Shown in pieces: positions 14,536 to 22,081 of a DNA stretch of 22,081 nucleotides. The translations under genes were made by a program, and so were the position numbers. Below the pieces are notes generated by a model. It saw only the letters and a list, made by a program, of their open reading frames with translations. It was not told where the DNA came from and did not search any database. How positions within the stretch are numbered: the first letter of the stretch is position 1; each line of letters opens with the position of its first letter. Source of the DNA: an uncultured Bacteroidales bacterium (lineage in GTDB: Bacteria > Bacteroidota > Bacteroidia > Bacteroidales > UBA932); the NCBI GenBank assembly GCA_946616385.1, contig CAMOIZ010000006.1, forward strand, positions 1 to 22,081, given 5' to 3'.

Positions 14536-16254
14536 ATGAAAAAGAATCTTCTCATCTGCCTGTTCGCAACCCTTGCCCTGGCCTGCAACTGCCATAAGGA
14601 CAATGGCGCAGGCGAAAAGACATGGACCTACAACGACCCGGTGCTTGGAAACGCCTTCCCCCAGGAAAGCATCAGCCGCATAATAGCGATGCCCAACATT
14701 CCTGAAACCTACAAGATGCTGGACTGGAAGAAGAAAGCCCTCGACTACGACGCGTATGTATTCGACTGGAACGCCGAAGATGACGCCCGACCGCTGATCT
14801 GGCTCGATGAAACTCACAAGAATTTCGACCAGAACACCTTCGGGCTCAAGACCACCGTGGGCGACGTCCGGCAGGGAGCGCACAACCAGCCGGGGCACGA
14901 AGCCATCAACACCATCGCCGCAGTGATGGGAGCGGGACTCGTGGGCATCGACAAGACCTCACAGGACGGCCGCAACTATGTGAAGATGGTTCAGAATTAC
15001 TACGCGAAGTCGGAACGCTGGAACATCATGCTGAACAACACTTCCGGCTCCGCCGGGGACTGGTGGTACAACATGCTTCCGAACCTGCTGTATTATGCGG
15101 TATGCGACATATTTCCCGGCGTTGACGGGGCAGACGCCATCCAGCGCAGCATAGCCGACCAGTTCGCAAGGGCCGACGAAACCCTGGGCGACAACTACTC
15201 TTACTCCTTCTTCAATTATTACTCCATGCACGGCTTCTCCACCGGAATCCCCAAACAGGAAGACGCCGCGGCAGGGCACGCATACGTGCTTCTCAACGCC
15301 TACAACAAATTCGGCGACGAACGCTACCTGCAGCGCGCGGAGAACGCCGTCAACGTGCTCGACAACCTTACCGAGAGCCGTTTCTATGAAATAATGCTGC
15401 CTTTCGGCGTCTATGCCGCGGCATACCTCAACGCCACGCGGGGGAAGGAATACGACGTGAAGAAAATCCTCAACTGGACCTTCGAAGGGAACAAGTCCAA
15501 CGGACGGAGGGGCTGGGGCGTAATCATCGATAAATGGGGGCCCTACGATGTCTACGGTCTGCAGGGCAGCATCACCGATGGCGGAGGATACGCCTTCCAG
15601 ATGAACTGCTACGAAATGGCTTGGCCGCTGGTGCCCATGGTGAAATACGAACCCCGGCTCGCAAAGGCTATCGGCAAATGGATGCTGAACAACGCCAGCG
15701 CAAGCCGCCTGTTCTTTCCCGACGAGATTGCCGACGAATACCAGGCCTGCGCCGACATCAAGGGCATCACGGGCGGCGTCATCGGCTACGAAGGACTGCG
15801 CAAGACCGACCGCTACGGCAAGCTGAGCACATCCCCGGTTGCCGAGGGGGACGGCCCGAGCTGGACTTCATCAAATCCGAAGAGCACCATGTTCAGCCTG
15901 TACAGCACTTCCCCGATAGGCATTTTCGGAGCGATCATCGCAAAGACGGACGTGGAAGGCATACTGTCGCTGGACTGCAACGTGACGGATTTTTATGCTC
16001 CCAGGCCCTACCCGGTCCATCTCATGTACAACCCGTACTCAGAGACAAAGACGGTGTCGTATTACCCCGCCAGGAAATGTGACCTTTTCGACGTGGTGGC
16101 ATGCGATTATATCGCCAAGGGTGTATCCGGAATAGTATCAATCGACATCCCTGCCGACACCGCCGTGCTGGTGACTGAACTGCCCGCCGGCGCTGAACTC
16201 CACGAATACAAGGGGCACATAGTCGCCGAAAAGCAGCATGTGGTGGTCTGGTAA
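14536..16254 (+). CDS. Lipoprotein B, paralogue of lipoprotein A, unrecognised family
   Basis: 572 residues with a lipoprotein signal (LALAC, Cys17; mature start CNCHKDNGAGEK). It matches lipoprotein A throughout, roughly half the residues identical by eye: MLDWK (61-65), GIDKTSQ (137-143), GDWWY (174-178), DIFPGVDGAD (191-200), IPKQ (238-241), TESRFYE (279-285), GLQGS plus DGGG (341-351), KYEPR (370-374), GDGP (438-441), LDCNVTDFYA (479-488), ending VTELPAG. Loop differences suggest divergence of the active-site surroundings: the segment between the NNT and DWWY motifs is eight residues shorter than in A, and the N-terminus before MLDWK is longer. I assign no reaction. A duplicated enzyme acting at two points of the same glycan, or on two linkages, is the simplest reading. 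The gene follows a hairpin and ends with a 17-base overlap with the glycosidase gene, as A does with susC. Confidence 0.8.
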   Translation: MKKNLLICLFATLALACNCHKDNGAGEKTWTYNDPVLGNAFPQESISRIIAMPNIPETYKMLDWKKKALDYDAYVFDWNAEDDARPLIWLDETHKNFDQNTFGLKTTVGDVRQGAHNQPGHEAINTIAAVMGAGLVGIDKTSQDGRNYVKMVQNYYAKSERWNIMLNNTSGSAGDWWYNMLPNLLYYAVCDIFPGVDGADAIQRSIADQFARADETLGDNYSYSFFNYYSMHGFSTGIPKQEDAAAGHAYVLLNAYNKFGDERYLQRAENAVNVLDNLTESRFYEIMLPFGVYAAAYLNATRGKEYDVKKILNWTFEGNKSNGRRGWGVIIDKWGPYDVYGLQGSITDGGGYAFQMNCYEMAWPLVPMVKYEPRLAKAIGKWMLNNASASRLFFPDEIADEYQACADIKGITGGVIGYEGLRKTDRYGKLSTSPVAEGDGPSWTSSNPKSTMFSLYSTSPIGIFGAIIAKTDVEGILSLDCNVTDFYAPRPYPVHLMYNPYSETKTVSYYPARKCDLFDVVACDYIAKGVSGIVSIDIPADTAVLVTELPAGAELHEYKGHIVAEKQHVVVW

Positions 16255-18136
16255 ACTCCTGCTGGCTCTCAGCCTTGCACTTCCCCGCATAGGCACCCAG
16301 GTTTTCATAGAGCCGGGCCAGAGCGACGCCGAAATTGACGGCTGGTTCGCACGCATGGAAGAATGCGGCATGGATATCTGCCGCATCAGGATGTTCGAAG
16401 AATACGGGCCGGAGCTGTTCGACAAAGCTTTCGACGCAGCAGAGAGGCACGGAATCAAAATATTCGCGACTCTTTTCCCGGCAGATCCCGACCGGTCGAT
16501 AGGGGGTTTCAAATTTCCTTTTACCGAACGGCACGAAAGGGAAATTGCTGATTATATCAGGCGTTTCGTATTGCATTTCAAGGACAGGGAATGCCTTCAG
16601 GGGTGGGTTCTGCTGAACGAACCCGGCACGGAAGGAGTAATTCCGGACCGGCCTTACACGCAGGACGCATTCCGCAGGTGGAAAGAATCCCACCCCGACA
16701 CTCGCAGCGATGCATACGCGAAATTGTCCGACTTCGACAGGGAAGCATTCCTCACCGACCACACTACCGGCTTTTTGGCATGGATAGCGGAGCAGATAAG
16801 GAAATATGACACCGTGCATGACCTGCATGTAAACAACCACCAGATTTTCGACAACATTGCGGAATACGACTTCCCCGCATGGAGGGGATTTCTTACATCG
16901 CTCGGGGCGTCCGCACATCCAAGCTGGCATTTCAGCTATTTCAGCAGGAACGCATACTCCGACGCCATGGCAGCCAATTGCGCAATAGTCCGGTCAGGGG
17001 CCGGGCCGCTCCCGTTCTGGATCACGGAACTGCAGGGAGGCAACAACACCTACTCCGCCAGGAATGCCTTCTGCCCCACGGCCGATGAAATCCGGCAATG
17101 GATGTGGACCGGGATAGCCTCCGGCATCGAAGGGCTGATGTTCTGGACCCTGAATCCCAGGGCGGTGGGCGGAGAAGCCGGCGAATGGGGGCTGCTGAAT
17201 TTCCGGAACCTGCCATCCGACAGGATGGAAGCAGCATCCGAGGTTATCCGCACAATGAAGGCCCGCCCGGAAGTATTCAGCGGAGTGAAGCCCGCAGGCG
17301 GGAGCATCACCCTCATGTATTTCAGGGAATCCCTGTGGGCCGAAGCGAAAGTGCAGCTGGGGGATCTTCATGATGCCGCCTACGAGGGCAGGCACTGCGG
17401 AGGAGTCGTCAAATCGCTGCTGGGTTTCTATGAAATGTTTCTTAGAAAAGGCATGGACGCCACGATCTGCGAAGCCCGCGAGTTCGACTGGCAGAGTGCC
17501 GGCTTCAGCGGCAGGACGATCATCCTCGCAAATCAGATATGCATCCCTTCTTCCTTTGAAGAGCCGCTCAGGAATTTCGTCGCAAAGGGAGGCACCCTCA
17601 TCGCGGAAGGGCTTACGGGATGGTATGACGAGAACATGAAATGCACGTTCCAGACAGGGTTCGGACTCAGGGATGTATTCGGCACCTCACTCCTTGAGTG
17701 CAAATGCACTCCCGGCGATTTCAAGGCCGACATCGGATCCACCGTTCAGAATGTTCACCTGTGGTATGGAATCCTGGAGGACGGGCAGCCCTTTTCACGC
17801 CATTCGTTCGGCAGGGGAAAAGCCGTATGGATACCGTCGTGCATCGCGCTCGGGGCACGCAGATCCGGGGATTACCGAAGTCTTTTCAAACTTGTATCCA
17901 AGGACATCCCCTACGGTGAAGATCCGGTGATAAAGAAAGCCGGAACCGGCATCACGATGCTGAATTTCACTTCCGGCGGACACAGGTACTCGCTGGTTCT
18001 CAACAAGGGAGACAGACGTGAAAGGGTGGCCCTGACATCACGCCCGGAAAGTGTAGTTTATGCAAGCAAAGGGGCGCGACTCAGTGGCAGGAGACTCCGC
18101 ACCCGACCGGAAGAATGCGTAATAATACGCTGGTAA
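16238..18136 (+). CDS. GH42/GH164-like retaining glycosidase, candidate beta-mannosidase
   Basis: 632 residues with a short signal peptide (MWWSGKLLLALSLALP), so exported. A clan GH-A TIM barrel spans about residues 17-345. The acid/base candidate is E128 in WVLLNEPGTEG, and the nucleophile candidate is E264 in FWITELQGGNNTYS. A flavodoxin-like trimerisation domain follows at about 350-545 (TIILANQICIPSSFEEPLRNFVAKGGTLIAEG), then a small beta domain. This three-domain plan is shared by GH42 beta-galactosidases and the GH164 beta-mannosidases. The 136-residue spacing of the two glutamates and the GH130 gene in the same operon favour GH164-like mannosidase, but GH42 is not excluded. Translation is probably coupled to lipoprotein B, whose last 17 bases it overlaps. 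Its TAA directly abuts the convergent tsaD stop, with a small hairpin (GCGTA-ATAA-TACGC, 18117-18130) inside the last codons. Confidence 0.85.
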   Translation: MWWSGKLLLALSLALPRIGTQVFIEPGQSDAEIDGWFARMEECGMDICRIRMFEEYGPELFDKAFDAAERHGIKIFATLFPADPDRSIGGFKFPFTERHEREIADYIRRFVLHFKDRECLQGWVLLNEPGTEGVIPDRPYTQDAFRRWKESHPDTRSDAYAKLSDFDREAFLTDHTTGFLAWIAEQIRKYDTVHDLHVNNHQIFDNIAEYDFPAWRGFLTSLGASAHPSWHFSYFSRNAYSDAMAANCAIVRSGAGPLPFWITELQGGNNTYSARNAFCPTADEIRQWMWTGIASGIEGLMFWTLNPRAVGGEAGEWGLLNFRNLPSDRMEAASEVIRTMKARPEVFSGVKPAGGSITLMYFRESLWAEAKVQLGDLHDAAYEGRHCGGVVKSLLGFYEMFLRKGMDATICEAREFDWQSAGFSGRTIILANQICIPSSFEEPLRNFVAKGGTLIAEGLTGWYDENMKCTFQTGFGLRDVFGTSLLECKCTPGDFKADIGSTVQNVHLWYGILEDGQPFSRHSFGRGKAVWIPSCIALGARRSGDYRSLFKLVSKDIPYGEDPVIKKAGTGITMLNFTSGGHRYSLVLNKGDRRERVALTSRPESVVYASKGARLSGRRLRTRPEECVIIRW

Positions 18137-19156
18137 TCAGAAATCTGCCATCCTCGACACCGGGGCGACGTCCATAGGAGTGCGCTCCCCTGCCAGATAA
18201 TGATAGTAGCCGGCAATCGCTATCATGGCCGCGTTGTCGGTAGTGAACTTGAATTCAGGCAGATACGTATTCCATCCCCGCTTGCGGCCCTCTGACACTA
18301 TACGGTCGCGCAGGCCGCTGTTCGCAGAGACGCCGCCACCTATGGTGATCTCCTTGATGCCGGTCTGCTTCGCCGCCTTCACGAGCTTGTCCATCAGAAT
18401 GTCGATCAGAGTCTTCTGAAAAGAAGCGCAGATATCTTCCTTGTTCTTTTCCATGAACATGGGGTCTTTGGCCATTTCGTCGCGTACGAAATACAGCAGC
18501 GAAGTCTTTATGCCGCTGAAACTGTAGTCCAAGCCGGGGACATGGGGCTTTGCGAACTTGAATCTTTCAGGATTTCCCGACTTTGCGAGCCTGTCGATCA
18601 CAGGTCCTCCCGGATACCCGAGTCCCATCATCTTGGAACACTTGTCGAAAGCCTCGCCCACAGCATCGTCGATGGTCTGTCCCAGAATCTCGAAATCCAG
18701 AGGAGAATTCACTTTCACTATCTGGGAATTCCCCCCCGAAACAAGCAGGCACAAATAGGGAAATGAAGGCTGTATGACAGGTTTGTCCTTCTGTTTTACG
18801 AAACCGGCAAGTATGTGTCCCTGAAGATGGTTCACCATGACGATGGGGATATCGAGAGCGAGTCCGAGGGCTTTGGCGAAAGATGTTCCCACCAGAAGCG
18901 AACCCAGCAGCCCGGGGCCGCGCGTGAACGCAATCGCCGTAAGGTCGGACGCCTTGATGCCGGCGCGGGAAATCGCCTCGCTCACGACCGGAACGATATT
19001 CTGCTCGTGAGCCCTGGACGCGAGTTCCGGCACCACGCCTCCATATGCCTTGTGAACATCCTGACTCGCAATCACATTCGACATAAGCCATCCGTCGGCG
19101 ATGACAGCGGCAGAAGTATCGTCGCAGGAGCTTTCAATTCCTAAAATAATGTCCAT
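18137..19156 (-). CDS. tsaD: tRNA N6-adenosine threonylcarbamoyltransferase TsaD
   Basis: 339 residues, the normal size. TsaD transfers the threonylcarbamoyl group to A37 of ANN-decoding tRNAs (t6A) together with TsaB and TsaE. Seen: the N-terminal ILGIESSCDDTSAAVI, FTRGPGLLGSLLVG, the metal-binding pair in VNHLQGH, VSGGNSQIV, IDDAVGEAFDK, the GGGVSANSGLR loop and the C-terminal TDNAAMIAIAG metal-site Asp. An ATG six codons upstream (19174) is rejected because a -7 box ends two bases from it, so it would hardly be transcribed with a leader; 19156 fits typical TsaD N-termini. The gene is unrelated to the PUL and meets the glycosidase gene with no base between the two stop codons. Confidence 0.96.
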   Translation of the reverse strand: MDIILGIESSCDDTSAAVIADGWLMSNVIASQDVHKAYGGVVPELASRAHEQNIVPVVSEAISRAGIKASDLTAIAFTRGPGLLGSLLVGTSFAKALGLALDIPIVMVNHLQGHILAGFVKQKDKPVIQPSFPYLCLLVSGGNSQIVKVNSPLDFEILGQTIDDAVGEAFDKCSKMMGLGYPGGPVIDRLAKSGNPERFKFAKPHVPGLDYSFSGIKTSLLYFVRDEMAKDPMFMEKNKEDICASFQKTLIDILMDKLVKAAKQTGIKEITIGGGVSANSGLRDRIVSEGRKRGWNTYLPEFKFTTDNAAMIAIAGYYHYLAGERTPMDVAPVSRMADF

Positions 19157-19175
19157 TTCAAGTGTTTTACGCATG

Positions 19176-19183
19176 CAAATTTA
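19176..19183 (-). promoter_or_regulatory. Putative -7 box for tsaD
   Basis: On the minus strand this reads TAAATTTG, an exact TAnnTTTG match, 19 bases before the chosen tsaD ATG. No TTTG -33 box is seen at the ideal distance. It supports starting tsaD at 19156 rather than at 19174. Confidence 0.45.
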
Positions 19184-19195
19184 AGCATTATTTCT

Positions 19196-19203
19196 TATTT
19201 TTG
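19196..19203 (+). promoter_or_regulatory. Putative -7 box for the TamB-like gene
   Basis: TATTTTTG matches TAnnTTTG and lies on the strand opposite to, and 12 bases away from, the tsaD box. A transcript starting near 19208 would contain the AAGGAG sequence at 19232-19237 and all of the open frame that follows it. No -33 box is evident. Confidence 0.45.
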
Positions 19204-19231
19204 TAGATTACAATAATTGCGCACGTACGAA

Positions 19232-19237
19232 AAGGAG
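19232..19237 (+). promoter_or_regulatory. Shine-Dalgarno-like AAGGAG that decides the TamB-like start
   Basis: AAGGAG is followed by seven bases and then ATA at 19245, in frame with the TamB-like coding sequence. The spacing is ideal for a start codon. Strong Shine-Dalgarno sequences are uncommon in this phylum, which makes the placement noteworthy. Confidence 0.45.
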
Positions 19238-19244
19238 CAAAGAC

Positions 19245-22081
19245 ATAGCGGTACGGATCTTCGGATTTGTGATACTGTTGCTGATGACGGCAGCAGTGGC
19301 CGTGCAGTCGCCGGGCGTGCAGGACCGGCTGGTGCGCAATTTCCTTTCCAGAGTTGGCGACAAACTCGGAGGCGACATCTCTTTCTCTTCTGTCAATTTC
19401 CAGGCCCCCGGCTCTTTGGAACTGAAAGACGTGCTTCTGGTCGATGCAAATCCTTATTCGGAAGACCGATACGGCACTGGTTTTTTCTGGACCGACACCC
19501 TTGCCTTCGTGAAGCAGCTGAGCGCAACCGTCTCGGCGAAAATGCTCCTTAGCGGGAAGGGAGTTCATCTCAGTCGGGTGGACCTCCGCGGCGCCAGCGT
19601 CTATCTTGCCCTCGAACCCGACCGCCAGATCAATTTCGAGCGGTTCATCAGAATGGAGAGCAAAGACTCCTCCGCCACTCCGCCGATTTCGGTAGGAAAA
19701 GTTTACGGTGAAGACATCCGTTTCAGGATGTCGGACTTCTCCCGGCCGGCAAAACAAACCCCTCCAACCGCCATCAGCTACGACGATTTCGATGCTCATA
19801 TCGGTGTGCTTGAAGCCCGGGACATCAGCATCAGGGACGGATACGTCAGCGCAGTTGCAGACAGAATCACAATTACCGAAAAAAGCGGTGCGGATGTAGT
19901 TGTGAGCGGCCGCACCAAAGTGGGGCACGGTCTTGCGGTTATCAAGGACATACACATTACCGATTCTCTCAGCGATGTCCGCATACCACTCTACTCGATG
20001 GCCAGCAACACGATGCGCGACTATTCCGAGTACTGCCAGAAGGTCAGGATGAAATTCAAGGTAGCGAAGAGTACGGTGGCGTCGGAGACCATTTCGAAAT
20101 TCTCACTCGGGAGACTCGACGGGATGGACTTCCTGCTTGATATCGACGGTGCGGAAGGCGACGGTTATGTCAGCGACCTGAACATCAGCAAACTCAAATT
20201 CACCGACCTCTACGGCGGCGTTGCAGGTGACGCCTCACTGCGCATTACCGGCATCACCATCACACCGGACTGGGTAATCGACGGAAAGATCAATTCCATC
20301 CGGCTCACTACTTCTGGAGCCAGTGCCATGGCGGGCAGGATGCTGGGCAAAAAGCTGGATTTCAGCAATTTCGCCAAGAATCAGCCGATTGAACTGAACG
20401 GATCGGTGAAGGGCCCGCTGAGCAAACTCGCCGCCAATGCAAAATTGAAGACAGGCACGGGAACGGCGAATGCCGTGCTGACCATCAAAGATGCAAGCTC
20501 GACAGGCAAGGACTCCCGTATCGAAGGTACCCTGCAAACAAAGAATCTGGATGTAGGCAGGATCATCAACAAGGATTTCATCGGCAAAGTCACAGCAAAC
20601 ACCGGCTTCAGGGCGGTATTCGGAAACGACGGAATAAATGTGCAGGCCGACTCCCTGATCGTGGACAGGCTGTCCCTGCTTGGATATGATTATACAGGAA
20701 TAGCCGCTGCAGGAGCATATTCCGACAACGCTTTCGACGGAAAGATCATCTGCGCTGACCCCAACCTCAACTTCATTTTCCAGGGGATATTCAACCTGTC
20801 GCCCAAGACGAAGAATGCACTTTACAAATTCTCCGCCAATGTAGGATACGCCGACCTCGAGGCTCTCCACCTCGACACCAGGGGCGGTGCATCCAAGATT
20901 TCCGCTGAACTGAACGCAAATCTCATGAAGATTGCACGCGGAGATCTTCTGGGCGACTTCAACATCTACGACCTTACTCTCGAGAACGACAACGGTGTCA
21001 AGCATATCGGCGACATTTATGCAGGATCGCACACCAACGGCGACATAAGCCGCGCCCAGATACGGTCTTCCTTCCTCGATGCCGGATATGTCGGAAACCG
21101 CAACCTCCTGGACTTCTTCAACGATATCCAGACGGTCACCACCCGACGCGAACTTCCGGCCCTCTACAGTGTCCACGACAAAGACAAGGGAGACGCTTCC
21201 GCCGACTACGACATAAGCATCGATTTCCACGACAGCCGCGATCTGCTGTCATTCATCAAACCGGGCGTTTACATTGCAGATTCCACGAGGATCGACGTGC
21301 GAATGCAGAACGGCAATCTTGCAGGACGGATTCATTCCCCGAGGCTGGCGTATCTCACCAATTACCTGAAGGGACTCGAGATTACAGTCGACAATATGGG
21401 AGGCAGCACGAACGCCACCCTTCTCACGGAAGAACTCCGCATGGGGCAGATAGGGTTTACCAACAGCGCCCTTACCGCCTTCGCCCAGAGCAACGAATAC
21501 TTCCTCAGTTTCCACTACGACAACATCGTGGGAATGGATAACGTCGGAGAGCTTTATCTTGCCGGAGAAGTGGGCCGGGATGCCACCGACACCCTGTTCA
21601 TCAATGCAAAGCCACTGTCGTCATACATCCGTTTCAACGATTCCCAATGGGATCTTGCAGAGTCCGACATCTACTACCGCGCCGGAGAAGCCAGATTCAA
21701 CAACGTCCTGATCTATAACGGAGAGCAGTCCATAAGCATTAACGGCGGACTCTCCCCTACCAAGACCGATACGCTCGTGCTGGGCATCAACCGGGTGAAC
21801 ATGGACATCATCAACCACTTCACAGGCAGGGACTATGGCATCAGCGGCAGCGCATCCGGCAGGGCGATGCTCAGTTCGCCTCTCAGAAGCAACATGAAAG
21901 GTCTGCTGAACGTATCCTGCGACTCGCTGACGGTTGCGGGGGAAGATGCAGGTTCACTCAGGCTGGCCATGGTTTACGATAAACCCGCCGACAAGGTGAG
22001 TGCATTCCTGCGCGACATTGCAGGAGAAATCGACGCTCTCAACGTCAAGGGCAGCTACAGGATGAGCGAAAGGAATCTGAA
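19245..22081 (+). CDS. TamB/AsmA-like translocation and assembly module protein, 5' part (3' end outside the window)
   Basis: An uninterrupted frame runs from about 19185 to the right edge, giving 945 visible codons from the chosen start. N-terminus: one membrane helix (IAVRIFGFVILLLMTAAVAV), then SPGVQDRLVRNFLSRVGDKLGG and ISFSSVNFQAPGSLELKDVLLVD, the usual AsmA/TamB entry motif. Long beta-strand-rich repeats follow, as in the hydrophobic-groove proteins that bridge inner and outer membranes for lipid transport or outer-membrane protein assembly. Family members are about 1400-1700 residues and end in a DUF490/TamB domain, which would lie beyond the window. No ATG is available at the front. 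ATA at 19245 is best placed relative to AAGGAG; GTG at 19269 is the first conventional start but would cut into the membrane helix. Transcription is divergent from tsaD. Family call is good and the start is uncertain. Confidence 0.85.
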   Translation, partial: MAVRIFGFVILLLMTAAVAVQSPGVQDRLVRNFLSRVGDKLGGDISFSSVNFQAPGSLELKDVLLVDANPYSEDRYGTGFFWTDTLAFVKQLSATVSAKMLLSGKGVHLSRVDLRGASVYLALEPDRQINFERFIRMESKDSSATPPISVGKVYGEDIRFRMSDFSRPAKQTPPTAISYDDFDAHIGVLEARDISIRDGYVSAVADRITITEKSGADVVVSGRTKVGHGLAVIKDIHITDSLSDVRIPLYSMASNTMRDYSEYCQKVRMKFKVAKSTVASETISKFSLGRLDGMDFLLDIDGAEGDGYVSDLNISKLKFTDLYGGVAGDASLRITGITITPDWVIDGKINSIRLTTSGASAMAGRMLGKKLDFSNFAKNQPIELNGSVKGPLSKLAANAKLKTGTGTANAVLTIKDASSTGKDSRIEGTLQTKNLDVGRIINKDFIGKVTANTGFRAVFGNDGINVQADSLIVDRLSLLGYDYTGIAAAGAYSDNAFDGKIICADPNLNFIFQGIFNLSPKTKNALYKFSANVGYADLEALHLDTRGGASKISAELNANLMKIARGDLLGDFNIYDLTLENDNGVKHIGDIYAGSHTNGDISRAQIRSSFLDAGYVGNRNLLDFFNDIQTVTTRRELPALYSVHDKDKGDASADYDISIDFHDSRDLLSFIKPGVYIADSTRIDVRMQNGNLAGRIHSPRLAYLTNYLKGLEITVDNMGGSTNATLLTEELRMGQIGFTNSALTAFAQSNEYFLSFHYDNIVGMDNVGELYLAGEVGRDATDTLFINAKPLSSYIRFNDSQWDLAESDIYYRAGEARFNNVLIYNGEQSISINGGLSPTKTDTLVLGINRVNMDIINHFTGRDYGISGSASGRAMLSSPLRSNMKGLLNVSCDSLTVAGEDAGSLRLAMVYDKPADKVSAFLRDIAGEIDALNVKGSYRMSERNL

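Larger units (their letters stand above)
822..18136. other. Polysaccharide utilization locus (PUL) with divergent hybrid two-component regulator
   Basis: Nine genes form one unit: regulator (minus strand), then GH130, MFS, lipoprotein A, SusC, SusD, LamG lipoprotein, lipoprotein B and a GH42/164-like glycosidase (plus strand). The presence of SusC and SusD defines a Bacteroidetes glycan locus. Junction overlaps of 1-17 bases, gaps of at most 65 bases and a single orientation from 4838 to 18136 support one transcript from the divergent region at 4716-4837. The boundaries are set by a flavoprotein gene on the left and tsaD on the right, which have no evident role in glycan use. Inferred substrate: a beta-mannoside-containing glycan, from GH130 plus the possible GH164-type enzyme. 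No GH26, GH5, GH113 or GH134 endomannanase, sulfatase or esterase is recognised. Confidence 0.85.

Noticed and set aside
18117..18130. GCGTA-ATAA-TACGC hairpin as a bidirectional terminator
   Set aside because: The five-pair stem is short, lies inside the last codons of the glycosidase gene and has no T-run on either side. It may still be a weak element.
19217..19552. Small plus-strand frame starting with TTG near the TamB-like start
   Set aside because: It is out of frame with the TamB-like protein, lacks a membrane helix and is Arg/Gly-rich, so it is not the true N-terminus.
20235..21230. Minus-strand open frame (331 codons) within the TamB-like region
   Set aside because: The plus strand carries an uninterrupted 945-codon frame with TamB/AsmA features, so the minus frame is a shadow.
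1..22081. Mobile element, CRISPR, tRNA or phage signatures
   Set aside because: No transposase or integrase motif, spaced repeats, cloverleaf or terminal inverted repeats were found on reading both strands.

Overview
The window looks like a chromosomal segment of a GC-rich member of the Bacteroidales. The evidence is a SusC/SusD pair, a hybrid two-component system regulator, Bacteroidetes-type -7 promoter boxes (TAnnTTTG), mostly absent Shine-Dalgarno sequences, and a TamB-like gene next to tsaD. I cannot fix the genus. No tRNA, rRNA, CRISPR array, transposase or integrase is visible. Coding density is very high and no gene-free stretch reaches 300 bases.

Layout. (1) 1-825 is the 3' part of an HI0933/YhiN-type flavoprotein gene, cut by the window edge. 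(2) 822-18136 is a complete polysaccharide utilization locus (PUL). A hybrid two-component regulator is encoded on the minus strand (822-4715). A divergent, tightly packed plus-strand operon follows: GH130 mannoside phosphorylase/hydrolase, MFS sugar transporter, an unrecognised lipoprotein (A), SusC, SusD, a LamG-type surface lipoprotein, a second unrecognised lipoprotein (B) paralogous to A, and a GH42/GH164-like retaining glycosidase. Most junctions overlap (1, 4, 1 and twice 17 bases). The two real gaps, before and after the LamG gene, carry a tandem AT-rich repeat and a hairpin. (3) 18137-19156 is tsaD on the minus strand. (4) From about 19245 to the right edge runs the 5' part of a very large TamB/AsmA-like envelope gene on the plus strand, which lacks an obvious ATG start.

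How it may work. The regulator's periplasmic propeller would sense an oligosaccharide and switch on the divergent operon. The LamG lipoprotein and SusD would capture glycan at the surface and SusC would import it. Lipoproteins A and B and the GH42/164-like enzyme would cut it outside or in the periplasm. The MFS protein would carry small products across the inner membrane to the cytosolic GH130 enzyme. GH130 together with a possible GH164-type beta-mannosidase points to a beta-mannose-containing glycan. No known endo-mannanase family is recognisable, so the A/B lipoprotein family is the best candidate for an undescribed carbohydrate-active enzyme.

The most interesting items are the A/B paralogue pair flanking susCD, the mannosidase-like assignment of the last enzyme, the unusual H-box of the regulator, and the missing start codon of the TamB-like gene.
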